The notes under the pieces: model-generated
Database searches by the model: none
Told to the model about the DNA's origin: nothing
Seen by the model: only the letters and a program-made list of their open reading frames with translations
Shown here: piece by piece, positions 36,077 to 48,800 of the stretch
How the letters are laid out: the number at the start of each line of letters is the position of its first letter
Position numbering within the stretch: position 1 is the first letter of the stretch
From: Raphanus sativus
Taxonomy: Eukaryota > Streptophyta > Magnoliopsida > Brassicales > Brassicaceae
DNA: 64,000 nt
NCBI RefSeq assembly: GCF_000801105.2
Contig: NC_079514.1
Location: 22,546,293 to 22,610,292 of the forward strand
Direction: 5' to 3'
Made by a program: the position numbers and the translations under genes

Positions 36077-37991
36077 GTGTCTTTTTCCTCTCATCTAAAG
36101 TCATCGAAGTTCATCATGCAAAGAAGACTCTCTTCAGCTGAAAAAGGAAAGGCTCCTGCTGAGCCGCGGATCCCCCCTCGCACTGCTAGGGTTAGGGTTC
36201 CAGCTTTTGACATCTCTGAACTCATCAGAAAGCATGCTCTCACTTTGGTAGGCAGGATGACAAACCCTAAAGCTCAACGAATCTGGTCCCTAATACCCTT
36301 CCTCTCTGACCACTGGAAGTGTGAATCTCGCCCAATAGGAGCAGATCTAGGCCAAGGATGCTTCCAATTCCAGTTTGCTTCAGAAAAAGACCTCTTTAAA
36401 GTGCTAGAGAACCAACCGTATCACTTTGCGCACTGGATGATTATCCTTCAACGCTGGAAACCTTCTCTATCACAAACTTTCCCAAACCAGATCCCTTTCT
36501 GGATCCAGGTCCAAGGGATCCCGCTCCATCTATGGTCCAGTCAGATACTGGAATGTATCGCTAAGGACATAGGGAGTTTTGAAGTCGCAGACATAACCAG
36601 TACATCAGCAAAAATGAGAGTCTATGTTAATGGCCTCCTTCCCCTCATCAGGAAGACTACACTGGAGTTTGACGATGGTAGAGAACTTGAAGTGACGCTT
36701 GTGTACGAAAAGATACAAAACCATTGCACCACCTGCTTCAGTCTCTGTCACGATAAAGACGACTGTCCTGAAAACAGAGTGCCTACTCCTGCGATACCAA
36801 GAAGTCACAACGCTATCAGACCCTTGGACCAAAACCGTGATTCCTCTCACCCGTCGGTCAGAGAACCCTCAAACTCAATAAACTCTCGCAGACAAGGAGA
36901 CATCAGGACCCCCCCACTCCGATTCGAGAAATTACTCAAGGGGAAGCTACAAAACCGAATCTGCAAGACACCATAGCAAAGAAGATAGGCGCTCAGACTC
37001 CCACATTTTTAACAATCCTCCCTCAACGAAGAGAACCATCACAGAGAAGAACATCCCTAGAGACTGGCCTAGGAGAGACTCAATAAGAAGAGATGAGAGC
37101 TCTCACTCTTACCATTCAAGGGAGTACAGAAGATATGACCCTAGAGGCTACCGTTATCACCATCAACAATCCCAGTCAAATAGATCTCTTTGGGTTGAAA
37201 AAGTGGAACAAAGAAACCCTCCCTCTTCAGCGGCAGGTGAACTCTCTGAATCCTCGCGCCATACCATTCAGAAAAGCGCATCTCAGGAGAGCCCAGGCCC
37301 TCTTGATACCCTCCCTGCAGATGCAATACAAGCAGCAAGAGTTGAAGTCAAAGACTACATGACCCAATATGTTAATTGCCCAGACCCTACTGAGAGTGCG
37401 GCTAGAAAAGAAAGACTTCGACTATCTGAGGAGCTAGGTGAAATAGATGAAGTGGCATCGCGAATGGTCAGAGCAAACCTAGCATCACATAGAGCAGATC
37501 AAGAGCTTACCCCAAAAGAAGTCACTCCAGAACGCTTATCAGCAAAGAAACGCCTAGGAACACTGGGAGACCCCCAATCTGCCTTCGCTAGATTGGGAGC
37601 TAGAGTGTCACCACAAGAGAACAATGCTGTAACTCTCTCACTGCAGTCAGCCCCGAAAAGAAAACAAAACAAGGCTTTGGCGCGCAGGACTACTCCCCTC
37701 TCGCTGGCAATGATAAGTGGGAGCATGCGTAGAAAGAAAGCAGCTAAAGCAGGCTCAGCCTCCCATCACAGAGCTGAAAGAAACTCAAAAAACATCCCTC
37801 GTAATGAGGAGAACAATGATTTAATCATCCCTCCTCGTGAGGAGAACCCTGAAGCAACTGATCGTGTAAGAAAGGTACAGAAAGATCTTCCTACCACAAG
37901 TAAGCCACCACGGAAAGAAACTTCGAAGAAAAGAACAATAAGGTCAAGAACAGGGCATGATTTTCAAAATCCTCCCTCTCCTCTTCCTTAA
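36077..37991 (+). pseudogene. LINE ORF1, DUF4283 / zinc-knuckle protein
   Basis: This is the nucleic-acid-binding ORF1 protein of plant L1 elements. Residues 1-230 hold the DUF4283 region (VPAFDISELIRKHALTLVGR... HWMIILQRWKPSLS) and end in a CCHC knuckle, CTTCFSLCHDKDDC. This frame stops at 36974-36976. The C-terminal part continues in another frame (37203-37991; PADAIQAARVEVKDY, later lysine- and arginine-rich), so at least one frameshift separates the halves. Start may be 36077 or the internal ATG at 36116 (MQRRLSSAEKGKAP). ORF1 ends 5 bases before the ORF2 start used here. Confidence 0.85.
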
Positions 37992-37996
37992 AAGTC

Positions 37997-40900
37997 GTGG
38001 CTTGGAACTGCCAAGGAGTTGGGGGCCCTTGGACAGTTCAACGTCTCCGAGAGATCTGCAAACAATATGACCCAGATATTATTTTTCTCTCAGAAACAAA
38101 AAACCCCCATGACGTGGTGGCCAAGAAAACAGAAGAACTAGGTTTCACTAACCTGAGAACGGTCCAACCACAAGGAGTCGCAGGAGGAGGACTAGCAATC
38201 CTCTGGAAGGATTGGGTAGGCTTAGAGATCATATCTTCCTGTAAAAATTATTTTGACACTAGAATCAGCTATGAAGGAAATTTTTCTTACCTTACGTTTG
38301 TCTATGGGGACACCGACAAAAGAAAAAGAAAGCAAACATGGGATTTCCTTACCTCTCTGGCTCTTATCAGAGACGCTCCCTGGCTGGTTACTGGTGACTT
38401 TAACGATATCACAGGGAACTCAGAGAAAGAGGGTGGTCCAGAGCGCCCAGAAGCATCCTTCTCCGACTTTAGAACCTTCCTCTCCGAAGGGGACCTCTAC
38501 GACTTACAACACTCTGGGGAATGCCTTTCTTGGAAAGGTAAAAGATGGAGCCATGATGTTAAATGTAGGCTAGATAGAGCGCTATCAAATAGTGCTTGGG
38601 CAGAAGATTACCCGTCAGGAAGATGCGAGTACCTCCGCTTTGATAGCTCTGACCACAAACCAATTATCACCTATTTTGAGCCTCTGCGAAAGAAAAAGCG
38701 TGGAATTTTCAGATATGATCGGAGACTCAGTAAAAATCCAGAGGTGGCAAAAATGGTTAAAGAGACATGGAACATCAATCCCCAACTAAAAGTAAAGCAA
38801 AAAATAGACAGCTGCAGAACGGCAATTATCACCTGGTCAAAGAAGCAACGGGAGACCAACAACGCTCGGGTCGAACAACTCAGAAAGGGAATTGAGCAAC
38901 AGAACACCTCTCAGCACCCAAACATTGAACTCCTAGAACAGATGAAGAAAGAGCTGCTGGATGCCTACAAGTTCGAAGAGAACTACTGGAAGCAACGTAG
39001 TAGGCAACTATGGCTCCACCTAGGAGACAGAAACACGGGGTTTTTCCACGCCTCTACAAAAAAGAGAAAAGCCATTAATAAATTTGCTGCGTTGGAAAAG
39101 GAAGATGGTACCACTGTGTACAAAGAGGAGAAGATCACCTCTACGATCGTGGACTACTTCCAGAAACTATTCACTCCCAATAATTACGATCACTCCCTCA
39201 TGAAAGAAACAATTTCAAAATCAATAACCCCGAGAATTACAGAGGAGCAAAACGACAAACTCACAAAGATACCCTCACCTGAGGAAATCAAAGAAGCCCT
39301 CTTCTCAATCCATCCAGAGAAGGCCCCTGGCCCAGATGGATTCTCTGCATGCTTCTTCCAAACAAACTGGAGTGTGGTGGGGCAGGATATCATTCGAGAG
39401 GTCCAAGACTTCTTCAACTCCGGCTGCATGCCGAGAACTGTAAATGAGATGCATGTTAGACTGATCCCAAAAAACATTGGAGCAAAAAGAACAGCTGACT
39501 ACCGTCCTATAGCGCTGTAATGTCTATTACAAGACAATATCCAAGCTGCTGTCCAAACGACTCCAACCAATCCTCCAAGCATCCATCTCCGAGACTCAGT
39601 CTGCATTTGTACCAAAAAGAGCAATCTCAGACAATGTTCTTATCACACATGAGGTCCTACACTATCTAAAAAGCTCTAAAGCACATAAGCACTTCTCAAT
39701 GGCCATCAAGACAGACATGAGTAAGGCCTACGACATGTTAGAATGGGAGTTTATAAGATTGGTCCTAGAGAAAATGAACTTTCAATCTACGTTTCTCAAC
39801 TGGATCATGCAATGCGTAACTACTGTGTCGTACACTTTTATCATTAATGGAGCTACCAGAGGGTATGTTAAACCAGGGAGAGGGATACGACAGGGAGACC
39901 CCCTGTCGCCGTACCTTTTTATCCTGTGCTCAGAGGTCCTGACTGGTCTCTGCATGGATGCACAGTCTAAAGGACTAATGAAGGGGATCTCCATTGCTTC
40001 CAAATCTCATAGCCTCAATCACCTTTTGTTTGCAGACGATACAATGTTTTTCTGCAAGGCAAATAGGAAGAATGCTGTTAACCTGAAAGCGCTTCTCAAA
40101 ACTTATGAAGCAGTCTCGGGGCAATTGATAAACAACCAAAAATCCTCTATCTTCTTCTCAAGAAAAACAAGTCAAGATGTGCGCACTCTTATGAAATCTA
40201 TTACGGGCATTGAAAAGGAGGGAGGAGTGGGGAAGTACCTGGGACTTCCAGAGCACTTCGGCAGGAAGAAGAAGGATCTTTTTTGCCTCGGTGGTCGACC
40301 GTATCCAACAAAGAGCGGTTAGCTGGTCCACTAAATTCCTTTCTCCTGCAGGGAAGATGATTATGACAAAGAGTGTGTTAGCTCCAATGGCCTCTCACAC
40401 GATGTCCTGCTTCAAAATCCCACAATCATTAAGCTCCAACATCAAGTCAAGCCTAACTAGATTCTGGTGGGATTCAGAACCGGGCAAAAGAAAAATCTCA
40501 TGGATTTCTTGGGACAAAATGTCAAAACCAAAGAGCAAAGGAGGGTTGGGGTTCAAAGAGATTACCGTATTCAATGATGCTCTCTTGGCAAAGGTAGGCT
40601 GGCGTATTGTCAAGAACCCCACATGCTTGCTAGCTCGGGTTCTCCTAGGCAAATACTGCAAGTCAGAATCCTTCCAAAAGGTAAAACCTTCTTCAACAGC
40701 ATCACATGGATGGAGGAGTGTACTGATAGGAAGAGACTTACTGTTCTCTCAATTGGGTTGGATGGTGGGTTCGGGAGAAGCTATAAGCGTCTGGTCTGAA
40801 CCTTGGCTCTCCCACTGTGACCAACTGAGACCCATAGGACCAGCGCCAGAAGCCCATCAACATCTCAAAGTCTCCGATCTCTTCCTACCTGACTCCTGTG

Positions 40901-42008
40901 ATTGGGACATACCAAAAATCGAGTCAATTCTCCCGTTTCATAAAGAGCAGATTCTAAAGCTGAAACCGACAAAAACAAGATCAACCGATACCTTAGTGTG
41001 GCTGAAGAACTCCACAGGAGAATACACCACAAGATCGGGCTATCTTTCCAAAGTAGATGAGAATCCAAATGATCTGCCATAAGTGGAGGAGGAGAATATC
41101 CAATGGCTCCCAAACGTCTGGAACATTAAGACCCTAGAAAAAATTAAAATCTTCTTGTGGAAATCCCTACATGGAGCGATCCCAGTAGGAGAACAGTTTG
41201 CTATACGAAACATACCGGTGTCACCTTTGTGCGCAAGATGTAAGGAAGTGGAATCTGTGTCTCATCTGTTCTTCCACTGCCCTTATGCAAAGGATGCTGG
41301 GCGCTTGCCCCAACAACTATTACTCTGGATGTTCACAGCTCTGAAAACTTCAAGGAGGGATGGGAGAAGGCTAGAAAACTCCACTCACTCCCCCCGGTTG
41401 GACTCGAAGCGGGGACGCTGGGAGCGTGGATCATCTGGTCGATTTGGCGAGCACGAAATCAACTTCTCTTCGAGAATCGAAGCACGCCACCGGAGGAAAC
41501 AATCCTCCGAGCTCTATCGGAAGCGAGAGAATGGCTGATTGCGCAACCGCCTAAGACACCGACACCACCAAGGTCTTTGATCAGATCAGAACCTAACCCT
41601 ACAAGCCCCGATCTCTGCAAAATCTTTACTGATGCAGCGTGGAACTCCACAACGGGGGATGCAGGATTGGGTTGGATCACTGATGATCTGATCTCGGTTT
41701 CCCAACATGCAGCGATAGAGAACTCGGTTCAATCGCCACTTATGGCAGAAGCTTTGGCTGTCCTTGCAGCCATAAACTTTGCCCTCTCTCATGACCTCCA
41801 CACCATCGCCATTCACTCGGACTCTCAGACGCTCATACAGACAATCAATCGGAAGATCATGAATTTGGAGATCTATGGAGCATTAACTGATATCTACTCT
41901 CTGTCGAAGTCCTTTAATTTCATCTCTTTTAGTTATATTCCTCGTTTAGAAAATGTTAGGGCCGATATGATGGCAAAACAAGCCCTATGGGCTGTAAGAC
42001 CTTCCTAA
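37997..42008 (+). pseudogene. LINE ORF2: endonuclease, RT, RNase H (broken)
   Basis: The N-terminus is an AP-type endonuclease: AWNCQGVGG, FLSETK, TGDFNDI, SDHKPI. The reverse transcriptase has KAPGPDGF, ADYRPIAL, GRGIRQGDPLSPYLF and the catalytic LLFADDTMFF (about 40026). Next come a zf-RVT finger (CARCKEVESVSHLFFHCPY) and a C-terminal RNase H (FTDAAWN, AEALAVLAA, HSDSQTLI). Four defects are seen: a 2-bp loss at about 39517 that creates a stop, an extra T in the T-run near 40280, a nonsense TAA at 41080-41082, and a frame change near 41300. The endonuclease frame begins at GTG rather than ATG, so the true start is unclear. The copy cannot transpose by itself. Confidence 0.9.
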
Positions 42009-42690
42009 TTTCATGAATGATAAGCCCAAGTTTGAACAAAAAAAAAGAGTATTTAAAAAATTTGTAACTAGTTAAGAGTTATGACATCTAAAATTAAGAA
42101 TAAAATTTAATAAATATTTACGTCTAATGTGAATAAAAATTAAATTTCAAATCCAAAATAAACCAAAAATAAAACATAATTGTACTAAAATAGTGTGATT
42201 GGTATTATGTATCATTAAAAATCAGAAAAAATCATTAAAAATCAGAAAGTTTGATCTAAATTGTAAAACTTATCAACAGAAAAGTATACACAGGACTTAA
42301 AACACGTAAAACCTAGTACTACAAATTTATAATATACAAAATCATCAAAAAGAAAAAAAAAAGAAGAAAAAAGAAATACAAAATCAGTAAAAGTCAGCAG
42401 AAGAAGAAGAAGACGGCGAAAAAAACTGAAAGATATCTAAATTTTTAATTGGAAATTTAGAATATAAAACATAATCTAAAAACATAATTTTTTAAAAAAT
42501 ACAAATGTTATCTATTGGTTCAACCAGTGGTTCAACCGGTACCGGGTTTCGGGTTTTGGTGGATTTTTGCGGAGTTTTGCGGGTTTTCAAAATTTAGGAT
42601 TCACAAAATCCAAACCGGATTTATCTCGGGTCACCGAGTTTACCGGTTCAACCGCGGGTCCGAGTCGGGTTTCAAAACACTGTGTAGAAC

Positions 42691-43090
42691 CATGATATAA
42701 TACAGACTTAGAAAAACAAACCCATGAATTTTGACTTGTTCATACTTACATCCTTTGTATACGAACCCCGGCAGTCTGAAAATCATTTTAGAACAAACGT
42801 GTGTCAATTTTGCTTATATTTCTCAGTATAATTTTTGTTTCACAAAAATGTGACATACAATACGTCAAGCTGATATTTTTTTCGTATAAAATGTGTCAAA
42901 TAAACAGACATGAACAAGGCAAGTTTATTAGATGTTCATATCAAAACCATAAGATTAGTTGATTTTGACTTGTATACTACATTGTAGGTTTTCAGTGGAA
43001 GAGATCAATATACATATATTCATGCAAGAGGTTCGTGGATAATAATAATTTCAAAGCGATATGTGAGAGAAATGATCACATTAATATATG
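42691..43090. other. AT-rich spacer, nothing identified
   Basis: No ORF or repeat recognised between the hAT right end and the second LINE. Confidence 0.5.
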
Positions 43091-43127
43091 TATTTTTTTG
43101 ACAACAATAGACTATTTTAGTGACTTC

Positions 43128-44774
43128 CTATCGGTCTGAAAAGCCAAACCGGCGGAACTGAATCGACATATAACATAGCTGATAGAGAAACTCTTGCACC
43201 ACATATAACATAGCTGATGGAGAAATTCTTGCACCACGTGCAAGCTTATCCGTCATTGTATTTTGTACTCTTGGAATATGTCTGATCTTGAAGGTGGGAA
43301 AGAAAGTCTTACTTCGTCGAAATTCCTCCATATGTGTAGTGAATGCTGGTCATTCTTCAGGTGATGACACCATCTTCACCAGTTGAGAACAATCCGTTGC
43401 AAAAACCACATCTGAGAATTGCAGGGTCTTCATACACTCCATTGCCCAAATCAACGCTTCACATTCTGCATGTAAAGGAGATAGGCTACGTCGGAGATTC
43501 ATTGCCCCCATCATGATACCTTTGGAGTCCGTCCGTCTACAATACCATCCTTGACCAGTGAAAACATCATGTTCCTTCCAAGCGCCGTATACATAAAAAA
43601 CTCTAGTTGATTCTAGAAAATCCGAAGTAGGAACTGCCGGAAGTAAACCAGAAGAATCTGCCGGAAGTAAACGAGAAGGATCTGCGTAGTCATTCCAAAG
43701 CTTTTCCTCAATTTTTGCTAACGGGAGGATCTCCTGGGGATTTCCATCCTTATTCTTATAGATTTTATCGTTTCTATTTTTTCATATATACCACATAATC
43801 CAAGGAAAATAACCTGAGTCAACATCTTTCGGGAGCCTCCAAAAAAGATAGTCCAAACTAGTGAAAACTGATGATGCTGGAAAAACTCCGGGGGGAGAAG
43901 GGATTTTTTTATAAAGCCCAAACCGGTAAGGCAGGTGGGCATTCAAAAATTACATGATACACAGATTCTTCTTCAGCTCCACAAATACTGCACCTAGGAT
44001 CACAGTTAATACCGTGTGCCTTCAAATTTTTGAGCACCGGTAGAGTACCGGATAAAACTTGCCAAACGAAATGTCTCAGTTTTGGTGAGCATTTTAGTTT
44101 CCAAGAAAAAGCCAGCAAGGGCTTTACATTTGGTCTGAACGTTATTATCCTTGGACCTTTGGCAGGATATAAAGTTTCGGTCCGAAAACCTGATTTAACC
44201 GAATACTTCCCAAAATCTGTAAAAGCCCAGCCGTATGTATCTGGCCTTTGAGTTCGGCTAATCGCAAAGCCTCTGATTATCTTGATATCATCTGGATAAA
44301 TATATGCATTAAGCAAATCTACATTCCAAGATCTATCACTCGGATTGATAAGATCCTCCACCGATAAATGTTGGTCTAGAAATTGACCCTGAGTTTTTGG
44401 TAATGCTGACCTCGGGCGAGGAGCAGGAATTTAGGGATAATTCCATACAGATATTGATCGTCCAGTTTCTACTCTTTTGATTAGCCCTTTTTTAACCAGA
44501 GGTCTAGCGGAACAGATGCTTCTCCACCCATAAGATGATGAGTAGGATCTGTGATCATCCAAAGGATGAGAATTCCGAAAATATCTTCCTTTGAAAACCT
44601 TTGAAAATAAACAATCCGGGTTATCTATTAGGCGCCAAAATTGTTTTGCCAATAAAACCGTATTAAAATCTTGTAAATCTCTAAAACTCAATCCTCCTTC
44701 TTCCTTATGTAGGCACATTTTATCCCATGAGAACCAGTGTATACCTTTTTTATTACCGTTCCCCCCCCCCCCCC
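43128..44774 (-). pseudogene. LINE 2 ORF2, C-terminal part (zf-RVT, RNase H)
   Basis: Minus-strand frames give WFSWDKMCLHKEEGGLSFRD (44431-44774), a region that follows the RT in plant LINEs. Then comes the zf-RVT finger CSICGAEEESVYHVIFECPP (43909-44361) and the last RNase H residues, FKIRHIPRVQNTMTDKLARG (43128-43331). The pieces lie in different frames. A 35-bp tandem duplication (43166-43200 and 43201-43235) near the C-terminus adds another frame change. The upstream half is at 56346-58814. Confidence 0.85.
43166..43235. repeat. 35-bp tandem duplication in LINE 2
   Basis: Two copies starting ACATATAACATAGCTGAT and ending CTTGCACC, with two base differences. The length is not a multiple of three. 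Confidence 0.9.
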
Positions 44775-45280
44775 TGTTTGAGGTGAGTTTGGTCAACAGA
44801 AAGTAAAAGAACTCAAGAGTGGGATGAACAGAGACGTTTTATTAGAGTCGGAATAACGAGGGTACAAGAGTAAGAAGGCCGGCTAGTCGATGCTCGGAAA
44901 GCTCCTAGCCGGAAGTACAAGAGAAAGCGGCGAGATACAAAGAGAGTAATGGAAACCCTAATCTAGCCGCAAGTCTGTGTGTCTAAGTGGTCATACCCTT
45001 CCTTCCTGTCCTCAACTCCTTATATAGTCCCTTAGGTCGGTTAGCTTTGACCTAATTCGTCCTCTTTGTTATGGGACTTTTGGCATGCAGGCCCAATCGG
45101 AATGACTGTTCGGCCCGAGACGCTTGGTCGCTCTCTTCGGCTGCTCGTCCCCTAGCTAAAGCAGTCACGAGCCGAGTCAAGGCTCGTCGGGAGCCGGCTC
45201 AGAGCCGATCGTCCTCTAATTGATAGTAATGGGCCTCTTGTTCGCTGGGCCTTGTGGGTGGTGACAATCCATCCCCAACA
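44775..45280 (-). repeat. Gypsy 3' LTR
   Basis: 506 bp, TG...CA borders, matching 55835-56340 at all but 8 positions. Confidence 0.97.
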
Positions 45281-45296
45281 GTAAGTCCCCCCCTAG
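45281..45296 (-). other. Polypurine tract
   Basis: On the minus strand CTAGGGGGGACTTAC directly precedes the 3' LTR, the expected place and composition for the plus-strand DNA primer. Confidence 0.7.
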
Positions 45297-45693
45297 TGCA
45301 TTGTCGAGTCGAGTAAACGATCGCAATGAGCTAGTTGTTTTAGGGCTCGAAGAACGGGAGGCTTGTTGCTGACTTCTGTGATTGCCCCAGAAATCGTTTG
45401 GTGAAAAAATTTTAATCCAAAGTTGCGAGTGGTCGAACCTCTGCTGTTCGGTATTTATCATCGAGATTGGTGCCGAACAGTGATCCTTTTAAACCGGCGA
45501 TTCGATCGCACTTGGTTTGTGATGTGACGTCGAACCGTTGCCGGTTTTTGGCGAGGGAGCCGAACCGTCGCTAGATTTTTGGATCGGGGAGCCAAAACGT
45601 CGCGCTTGAGACCGACGCGCGAGCCCGTCTAGAGGCCCACTTAGGCCCGTTTAGGGCTAATTATGGCGCCTCGTTGAGCGCGCGTCCCATCCC

Positions 45694-45700
45694 TATAAAT
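45694..45700 (+). promoter_or_regulatory. TATA box of the antisense Gypsy gene
   Basis: CCCTATAAATAAG lies 119 bp before the ATG at 45813 and is followed by a CT-rich leader (about 45735-45785) typical of plant core promoters. It faces opposite to the element's main transcript. Confidence 0.65.
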
Positions 45701-45812
45701 AAGAGATCTCCCTTGAGATTTCTCATTCTTCCGCAGTCTTCAGGTACTCTCTCTCTCTCTAAGTCGTTTCTCTCTCTTTCTTCTGCTCTCGTTTTTTTAT
45801 CGCTTACTCGGT

Positions 45813-48800
45813 ATGTCGACAAGTAAGAAACTTTCGCGGGAACAAAAAGGCAAGATGCGTGCGGCTTCGTCAGGATCCAGCGACGACTTAGAGACAGTCC
45901 GTAGTTCTGAGGGAAGCCAAGAGGCAGTTCATCGCGAAGCGATGATGGATACAGAGAACTTGAGTCGGGCGCAGCGCGTCCTGATCTTGGAGTCGATGGT
46001 GCAATCGCGGAAGGACGATGACGGTCACGATCATACTGACGATCAGATGATCCCAATAAGCTTTTATCCGGGGAACATCTTCGAGAAGCAGCCTCTGCTT
46101 GATCGGGAGCGAGTACGTCCTTTGGTCGTCGAGGGACAGAACTGGCGAAATGTCGTGAAGACGAGATCGACCGTTGAGTCGGTGACAAAACTTCTGCGGG
46201 CTCGCGACGCGGCGGGGGTTACGTTTATAATTCCGAGGAGCGACCAGCGGCCTTGGTCTCCTCCGAAGGGGTACCAATGTGTGTACGAATCATATTTTGA
46301 GGGCGACACAAAACTGTGGTTTCCGATTTCCCGACTTGTCACCGCGTATGCGATGCGCCGAGGAGCCGCCCTTAGTCAGTTTCTGAACGGTGCGTGGCGG
46401 TTAGTCGTCGCACAGATGGTTATCGGAGCGGAAGCCGGCGTTCCTCTCAACGTCCGAGCTTTCCAGGAGCTGGTGTCGGTGAAGATGAAGAACTGGCTGA
46501 TTTCGTTGAAGATCCGTCCCAACTATAATGTGGTGACCGGTTACCCAACTAAGACGAATAACTGGCAGCGGTCCTACTTCTACGTCAAATCCGACAAAGC
46601 TGCGTTCGAAGAGCCGCTGAAGACCGGCTATCGTGTTTTATGGACCCGAGAGATGGGTATAGACCATCTGTCAGTTCTGTTTTCCGTTTCTCGCAATCTA
46701 ACTCCTTTTCGTCTTTCTTTTGCAGTCAGTCATCCGAACACCGTAGAGTACGAGGAGGACTTTTTAGAGAGTGCGCGTCTGATCGCATCGCAGAGACATG
46801 ATCATTGGGATAAGTTCTCCTATCAGAGGATTCGTCGATCGATTGGGTGGATTAGCCAACGTAAGTTCCTTCATTTGTGGCTTCCTTTGCTCGATGTATA
46901 TTTTTTCGTGGAGTCTGATTTCTCTTTTACTCGTCACAGAGGTCTGGCGTTCGGATACGATCCCCATCATCACTAAGAAGACGAAGAGACTCAATTTGTT
47001 CACTCCGGCCGAGCAGAGAGAAATAAATCGAGCAAGAGCGATGAGGGCTTTGCCGAACTTGAGTCTGGTGGTTGGGAGGAAAACCGGTTTTGCGAAGAAT
47101 CCGCAGCCTGATACCGCGGGTTCGCCTGAGGTCGGAGATCAGAGCGTGACTGAGTCGGACGTTGAGGCTCGGCTGGTGAGGAAGACCAACAGAAAAAGAC
47201 AGCGGGAGGAAGAAAACGCGACCGCCGAGGAAGCGAACGTTGATGCTGGCTCCCCAGAAGGACACTCCGGATCGGAGAGGGGAAAGAAGAAGGCGAGGGG
47301 TGATCCTTCCGCGATTCGATCCTCGTCCATTGAAGAAGGCGAGCTTAAGGATCTGGAGCTGAGTGGTGGTTCCAAAGATGAGGTGGTCCCCGAATCGCAG
47401 CCTGCTGGCAGCCGTGACGAAGATCTGCCGGCGACTTCGTCAAAGGCCGAAAAGAAAGAGAAGAAGAAGAAGAGGAAGAAGAAAATCGCCGAAGTGATTC
47501 CTCGAGGCTCTTCTGAGGAGCTGGATGACGAGCAGGTGGATGCTACCCGTTCCGGGGAGTCGCTGGTCCCGGGGCACGAGGACGCGCAGGCTGAGTCCGC
47601 TCCTCATGTCGCCGAAGGGACCGTTGCTGTCTCGAAAAAGAGGAAGAAGAAGAAGAAGAAAAGTTGTCCTGACAAGGTCTCTTTCTCCTACGATCGCGAG
47701 GTCCCTTTAGCGCATGACGAACAGGAGTGCGGTCGTCTGGTTCGTCAGTTCAGGGGGGATCGAGGCGAGCTGCTGCCGGTCGAGGACTTGATCTTCAAGG
47801 AAGAATACAACTTCGCCTCCCGTACTTCCATCATGGTAAGTCAGATTTCTGACCCCGTCCCTTTTTCTTCCCAGTTGTTTGCTAATGCTGCCTGTTTTTG
47901 TCCGTTACGCAGAGTCACGGGGACTGGAATGTCCTAGTCAGGAAATACGACGAGGAGTTGAAAGGGGCGTTTGAGATGGTTCGTAAGCAGAAAGGGCTCA
48001 ATAGACGCGCGACCCGGGCTTTGAATGATGCAGTCCGTGCAAAGAACGAGGCGGTTGCTCGGGAAGAGGCGTTGAAGAAGGAGCTTGACGAGCAGAGAGC
48101 GATCATGGCGACCGAACTGGCGTCCGCCCGGAAGCTGGTGAAGCAGGCGGAGGAAGAGAAGGCCAAGATGAGGGAGAGGAACGCCGAGTTGCAAAGCAAG
48201 AACGCGACCCTTGAAAAGGAGGCGGCCGCTGCGTCTTCGGAGCATTCCAGGGAGATGGATCGTCTTAGGGAGTGTCGTAAGCTTGAGGTCACCCACGAAC
48301 GAATCCGTGTGATGACGGCGATGACCGGAAAATGCTCCCGACGCTTCAGGAATATTCAGGATCGAGAGAGCCGCCGTGACGAGTTCGAAGACGCGCGGTG
48401 TATGCTCGGCCAAGCGCGCGGGATGCGAGACTGCCTTGAAGCGTTGAAGGAATCGGGGAAGGATATCCCGCAGGAGACCATCGATACGTACGCTGATTTG
48501 GAGAAGTACTATGACGGGGAGGCGACTCGTCTAGAGGTAGGCGTGATTCCGGAGTCGGATCTGACCTTGTCGCCCTTAGTGCTGGAATCTCGGTTCGTGA
48601 TCGCGGAGAACCTTGATAAGGTTGACAAACATGGATCGAACCTTGATCTGATCGATTCCGAGGCCGCGAGAGCGCTCCGATCCCCGCGTGACGGATTCAC
48701 TAGGGACCTCCTCGACACGGTAAAATCTCCTGCTCGTCCCGACGCCACTCTTCCTATCCAGGAGACTGCTCCAGTTCCCGATAGAAGTGCTGTTGAAGCG

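Larger units (their letters stand above)
35666..42045 (+). mobile_element. L1-type LINE, full length, 6.4 kb
   Basis: The element is flanked by AGAGTATT(T)AAAAAA at 35648-35665 and 42046-42060, a target duplication ending in A-rich DNA. It ends in a short A run (about 42038-42045). It has a 0.4-kb 5' UTR, ORF1 (DUF4283 and zinc knuckle) and ORF2 (endonuclease, RT, zinc finger, RNase H). Full length, but both ORFs are broken. Confidence 0.9.
35360..42690. mobile_element. hAT-like element split by a LINE
   Basis: The left end CAATGTTTTGAAAACC (from 35368) and the right end, inverted, CAGTGTTTTGAAACCC (to 42682) form terminal repeats continuing into GGACC/CCGGTT-rich arms. TGTAAAAC (35360-35367) and TGTAGAAC (42683-42690) form an 8-bp target duplication with one difference. 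Removing the nested LINE leaves about 0.9 kb with no coding capacity, so this is a non-autonomous element older than the LINE insertion. Confidence 0.75.
43091..44774 (-). mobile_element. LINE 2, 3' part, left of the Gypsy insertion
   Basis: This minus-strand L1 element is continued at 56341-61955 beyond the Gypsy element. The 3' end is taken at a T7 run (43091-43097, A-tail on the minus strand). The break lies in a C/G homopolymer: 14 C at 44761-44774 and 12 C at 56341-56352. LINE 2 without the insert would be about 7.3 kb. Confidence 0.8.
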
